Part shown: positions 5,487 through 8,178 of the stretch, in pieces
How the letters are laid out: each line of letters opens with the position of its first letter
Numbering within the stretch: position 1 is the first letter of the stretch
DNA from: DASPOF01 sp035626155
GTDB lineage: Bacteria > Desulfobacterota > Binatia > Binatales > Binataceae
Assembly (NCBI GenBank): GCA_035626155.1
Contig: DASPOF010000049.1
Coordinates: 1 to 8,178, forward strand
Reading direction: 5' to 3'
Length of the DNA stretch: 8,178 nucleotides
Program-made: the position numbers and the translations under genes
The notes under the pieces: model-generated
What the model saw: only the letters and a program-made list of their open reading frames with translations
What the model was told of the DNA's origin: nothing
Database searches by the model: none

Positions 5487-6578
5487 ATGAGTGCGACGTT
5501 GTCGGCGGCTCCAGCGCCGCGGTTACACAGGCTTTCGTTCCTCGACCGTTTTCTTACCCTGTGGATTTTTCTCGCGATGGCGGCGGGTGTCGCGATCGGT
5601 GCAATCTTTCCCGGTGTGAAGTTTGCGCTGGATAGGATGAGCGTCGGAACAACCTCGATACCGATCGCGATCGGGCTTGTTCTAATGATGTATCCGCCGC
5701 TTGCGAAGGTGAACTACGACGAATTGGCCGATGTCTTCCGGGACGTGGGAATTCTCGCGTTGTCGCTGGTGCAGAACTGGGTGATCGGGCCGCTTCTGAT
5801 GTTCGGGCTCGCGGTCGTATTCCTGCGCGATCGTCCCGAATACATGGTGGGGCTCATCATGATCGGCCTTGCGCGCTGCATAGCGATGGTAATCGTGTGG
5901 AACGAACTGGCTAACGGCGACGCAGACTATTGCGCGGGGCTGGTGGCCTTCAACTCGATCTTCCAGGTGGTGTTTTTTTCGGTTTACGCGTTCGTTTTCA
6001 TCACGATTCTGCCGCGATGGCTGCACCTTGGCGGCGCGATCGTCCACGTCACGATGGGGCAGATTGCAGAGAGCGTCGGAATCTATCTCGGAATTCCGTT
6101 CGCCGCCGGTTTCCTGACCTGGATAGTTCTGACAAAGGCAAAGGGGAAGACATGGTATCGGCAGCGCTTCATTCCGAAGATCAGTCCGCTGACACTGACT
6201 TTTCTCCTGTTCACGATAGTGGTGATGTTTTCGATCAAGGGCGCCGCGATTGTGCGGATGCCGCTTGACGTAGTGCGCATCGCGGTCCCGCTGCTGCTCT
6301 ATTTCGGGATCATGTTCGCGGTCTCATTCGCGCTGAGCCAGCGCGTTGGAGCGGCCTACCCGCAATGCGCGACGCTATCCTTCACGGCCGCCTCGAACAA
6401 CTTCGAGCTGGCGATCGCGGTTGCCGTGGCGACGTTTGGAATCGATAGCGGCGCGGCCTTTGCGGCGGTCATTGGTCCGCTCATCGAGGTCCCGGTGATG
6501 ATCGGTCTGGTGGACGTCGCGCGCTGGGCCCAGCGCACCTGGTTTGAAGAATCCTCGACCGCAATCGAACCGGGCTGA
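5487..6578 (+). CDS. acr3: Arsenite efflux permease, ACR3 family
   Basis: A 363-residue inner-membrane transporter that expels As(III), probably driven by the proton motive force. About ten hydrophobic segments are visible, starting near 23-42 and ending near 324-345, as in the bile/arsenite/riboflavin transporter superfamily. GLARCIAMVIVWNELA (127-142) holds the family's invariant cysteine (C131), and SNNFELAIAVAVATFG (303-318) holds the invariant glutamate (E307). These match C129 and E305 of the Alkaliphilus Acr3. LVQNWVIGPLLMF (94-106) and GPLIEVPVMIGLVDVA (330-345) are also typical. AGGAG (5474-5478) precedes the ATG at an 8-nt gap. It follows arsC by 56 nt, so cotranscription is likely. 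It ends the ars cluster; no arsA or arsD is present, consistent with efflux without an ATPase. Confidence 0.96.
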   Translation: MSATLSAAPAPRLHRLSFLDRFLTLWIFLAMAAGVAIGAIFPGVKFALDRMSVGTTSIPIAIGLVLMMYPPLAKVNYDELADVFRDVGILALSLVQNWVIGPLLMFGLAVVFLRDRPEYMVGLIMIGLARCIAMVIVWNELANGDADYCAGLVAFNSIFQVVFFSVYAFVFITILPRWLHLGGAIVHVTMGQIAESVGIYLGIPFAAGFLTWIVLTKAKGKTWYRQRFIPKISPLTLTFLLFTIVVMFSIKGAAIVRMPLDVVRIAVPLLLYFGIMFAVSFALSQRVGAAYPQCATLSFTAASNNFELAIAVAVATFGIDSGAAFAAVIGPLIEVPVMIGLVDVARWAQRTWFEESSTAIEPG

Positions 6579-6645
6579 TTCTTTTCGCGTTCAGGCGGAA
6601 GCAGCGCCTCCACTCTGGACTCCATGCGCAAGCCAGCCGACGCTA

Positions 6646-6935
6646 AGCTACGAATGGGGTAGCGGAAGGGGTGGGGCCGGGGTCAGGTATACCTACGACG
6701 GTGACGGCCGGCGGACCTCACTCACGCCAGCGGGACAACGGGCAGTCTTGTATGGCGGAGAGGGTGCGAACGAGCTGACCGGAATTACGCAGGAAGGCTC
6801 GGCGGTTGGTTCCTTTCGCACAGTGCCAGGCGGAAAACCAGGCTCACGCTGCCCAACTGGATCATGTTGGCGTATAGTCACGACAGCGAGTCATGGCCAA
6901 GGGCGCGGCTCAATAAGTTGTCCGGGCGTTCTTGA
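6646..6935 (+). pseudogene. Frameshifted fragment of an Rhs/YD-repeat gene
   Basis: The 439 bp between acr3 and the next gene hold no intact gene but do hold a YD-repeat relic. One frame (codons in phase with 6544) reads VRYTYDGDGRRTSLTPAGQ and then ANELTGITQEGSAVGSF up to about 6815. The match then continues in another frame from 6810 (FLSHSARRKTRLTLPNWIML, then AYSHDSES) until a TGA at 6933. Both parts fit the Rhs repeat pattern YDxxGRRTxLTLPNGI and YDxxxxLTGI, so a frameshift near 6810-6816 broke the reading frame. H for Y in SHD and W for G in PNW suggest further decay. The full-length ancestor, N-terminal region and toxin tip are absent. The boundaries are approximate. Confidence 0.7.
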
Positions 6936-7017
6936 AGAGGATCGTGTCTCGGAAGGGAACGGCTGATGGCTGACCACGCCCTACATGGAGGTCTGGCGTC
7001 ACGAGGAAACAACGAGG

Positions 7018-7305
7018 ATGGAGACCTTGCGGAAGATAGTCATAGGGTTGTCCGGCGGATTTACCCTAGTCTCGTTTCTCACACTCTGGCTGTTGGAGGT
7101 GTACTTCGCATACACTTCCCCTCGCGCGCCAGTCCCCGCTACGGGGAAGCCGTTTTCAATAAATGTGCACGGCACCGTCGTCTACCTGACGCGATGCCAG
7201 TATCTGCTGGCCGGCCCGCCAATGTTTTGGGTCGGCTTTTACTCGTTCTTGGTCCTTGGCCTCCTTATTGCGATTTTGGGAGATCCTTTTTCGCATAAGC
7301 AGTGA
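7018..7305 (+). CDS. Small two-helix membrane protein, upstream member of a tandem pair
   Basis: A 95-residue protein of unknown function. Hydrophobic stretches at about 7-30 (VIGLSGGFTLVSFLTLWLL) and 66-88 (MFWVGFYSFLVLGLLIAIL) suggest two membrane spans with a loop of about 35 residues between them. The loop contains PVPATGKPFSINVHGTVVYL and then TRCQ, which is shared with the next gene. The ATG at 7018, with GAGG at 7003-7006, was preferred to one at 6985, which would add an 11-residue polar leader (MEVWRHEETTR). A frame shifted by one base from 6966 overlaps it but gives a non-membrane, low-complexity product. It follows the Rhs relic, and its codon use looks less GC-biased than that of the ars genes. 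I do not recognise the family. Confidence 0.65.
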   Translation: METLRKIVIGLSGGFTLVSFLTLWLLEVYFAYTSPRAPVPATGKPFSINVHGTVVYLTRCQYLLAGPPMFWVGFYSFLVLGLLIAILGDPFSHKQ

Positions 7306-7368
7306 CGACTGTGAGGGGGCCGCGTTCAGTATCTGGGGCGGAGAACTTATTAGACTATGGTTTGGTGG

Positions 7369-7388
7369 GAGCCGTGCTGACGCGGCTC
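7369..7388 (+). other. Small hairpin just upstream of a start site
   Basis: GAGCCGTG (7369-7376) pairs with CGCGGCTC (7381-7388) around a CTGA loop: 8 bp with one G-U pair. It ends 10 nt before the GAGG that serves the next gene. No T tract follows, so it is not a typical terminator; it may tune translation or be chance. Confidence 0.3.
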
Positions 7389-7410
7389 GGACAGCTGTGA
7401 GGTGCGGCAG

Positions 7411-7716
7411 ATGCCTGATCCATTAAAGCCACCGAAACCGAGCCTTACTCGCACGGGGCTTAACGTGCTACGACTGGCCGCAATTGCGGTATTCGTTCCT
7501 GTTTGGGCCCTACAGATGAATTTGTCTGCCTTTGGTCCGCTGACGCCCGTCCCTAGCAGCGGAGCGATCTATCCGGTTACGATTCACGGCGGCATCATCT
7601 ATGCCACACGCTGGCAAAGTTACTTTGCATCACAGGAAGCGCTTGGGGTCGCCATTGTGCTGTGGGCTCTTAATATCTTGCTGCGACGCGGATTAATGTG
7701 GCCGCAAGGATTCTGA
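7411..7716 (+). CDS. Small two-helix membrane protein, downstream paralogue
   Basis: A 101-residue protein of unknown function with the same plan as the gene before it. A proline-rich N-terminus (PDPLKPPKP) is followed by a span at about 18-37 (VLRLAAIAVFVPVWALQMNL), a loop, and a span at about 73-92 (ALGVAIVLWALNILL). The loop holds PVPSSGAIYPVTIHGGIIYA and then TRWQ. Aligned to the upstream protein over 30 loop positions, 11 are identical, including P-V-P, HG, Y and TR-x-Q. The ATG at 7411 is chosen because GAGG at 7399-7402 lies 8 nt before it; a GTG at 7402 overlaps that site. The family is not recognised. Divergence is too great for a recent duplication. Confidence 0.65.
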   Translation: MPDPLKPPKPSLTRTGLNVLRLAAIAVFVPVWALQMNLSAFGPLTPVPSSGAIYPVTIHGGIIYATRWQSYFASQEALGVAIVLWALNILLRRGLMWPQGF

Positions 7717-7835
7717 CCTTACATGTCCCTCACGTCGAGTCGGGCCTGGCTGCGGCTTTTCATACCATGGAGGGTCGGCGCCACTTATCTACCGGCAGGT
7801 GTGAATCGGATCCGCCCGGCTGGTGATAGAGTAGA

Positions 7836-8081
7836 ATGAGTTTATTCAAATATGCGTCGGGAGACGAGGTCCGCGTGGGCGATCGCATACTCTACCATTA
7901 CGAGCCGGGACAGGTTGAATTTATAGTGGCCGAAAGGAGCGGCGACCCGACACGCGATTGGTATCTTGATAACTTTCCGGGCGGAGGTGTTATGATTACG
8001 ACGGCCGCTTTCGGATCGGTATTTCTGACTGGTAACGACGTCGACGAGGACTTGGAATTGGTGTCCCGGAGCGTTTCATAG
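7836..8081 (+). CDS. Small soluble protein of unknown function, possibly Rhs-linked
   Basis: An 81-residue acidic protein with no membrane span or signal peptide. It opens with YASGDEVRVGDRILY (6-20), followed by a short beta-rich pattern (GQVEFIVAE), then DWYLDNFPGGGVMI (41-54), GSVFL and EDLELVSRS near the end. From memory, small proteins with this GDEVRVGDR opening and a DEDLEL-V-R ending occur in bacteria, often near Rhs-type toxin genes, where immunity is the usual guess; this was not checked. The Rhs relic about 0.9 kb upstream fits but does not prove that link. The ribosome site is weak (GAGTAGA). The ATG overlaps the stop of a possible 38-codon frame (7723-7839) in an ATGA. Confidence 0.6.
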   Translation: MSLFKYASGDEVRVGDRILYHYEPGQVEFIVAERSGDPTRDWYLDNFPGGGVMITTAAFGSVFLTGNDVDEDLELVSRSVS

Positions 8082-8178
8082 GGGTAGGCCGGATACTCCC
8101 CGGCTCTCATGCACTATGGAAGAGGCTGTCTTGTTTTTGAACCACGAGTTGCGGCCGAAGGAAGCTCCGGCGATTTCA

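Noticed and set aside
6544..6966. A 140-codon frame after acr3 as an intact gene
   Set aside because: It starts inside acr3, only its middle resembles YD repeats, and the repeat match jumps to another frame near 6810; treated as a relic.
6966..7298. Plus-strand frame overlapping the first small membrane protein
   Set aside because: The product has no membrane or domain pattern, while the overlapping frame has two spans and a paralogue next door.
8116..8178. A possible gene start running off the window end (MEEAVLFLNHELRP...)
   Set aside because: Only 21 codons are visible, there is no ribosome site, and a second frame from 8109 is also open, so no choice can be made.

Overview
The window looks like a piece of chromosome from a GC-rich Gram-negative bacterium, probably an uncultivated soil or sediment lineage (Proteobacteria, Binatota-like or Acidobacteriota-like). 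That guess rests on high GC, Shine-Dalgarno sites of the AGGAG type, a CTCCCCCGG/CCGGGGGAG intergenic palindrome, and a decayed Rhs/YD-repeat fragment. No rRNA, tRNA, CRISPR or intact insertion sequence is visible.

Layout. (1) 1-1113: the C-terminal 370 residues of a molybdopterin-dependent oxidoreductase, cut by the window edge. (2) 1112-1366: an intergenic stretch with three palindromes in about 156 bp, then a likely promoter and operator. (3) 1367-6578: a six-gene arsenic cluster on the plus strand: arsR (repressor), arsM (As(III) S-adenosylmethionine methyltransferase), a second class I methyltransferase with a cysteine-rich SAM loop, an ATP-grasp protein, arsC (low-molecular-weight-phosphatase-type arsenate reductase) and acr3 (arsenite efflux permease). 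(4) 6579-7017: no intact gene, but a frameshifted Rhs/YD-repeat relic. (5) 7018-8081: three small genes, two of them paralogous membrane proteins in tandem and one 81-residue soluble protein. The last 97 bases hold nothing assignable.

How the genes work together. ArsC reduces arsenate to arsenite, Acr3 exports arsenite, ArsM methylates it, and ArsR senses it; this is a standard detoxification set. The non-standard part is the middle pair: a methyltransferase joined to arsM by an ATGA stop/start overlap, followed by an ATP-grasp ligase whose motif order indicates circular permutation. ArsM, a second methyltransferase and an ATP-dependent ligase between arsR and arsC would suit a pathway that turns methylated arsenic into a conjugated organoarsenical, or into a thiol or peptide ligand for it. 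This is inference from gene order and motifs, and it is the best candidate for an undescribed system in the window.
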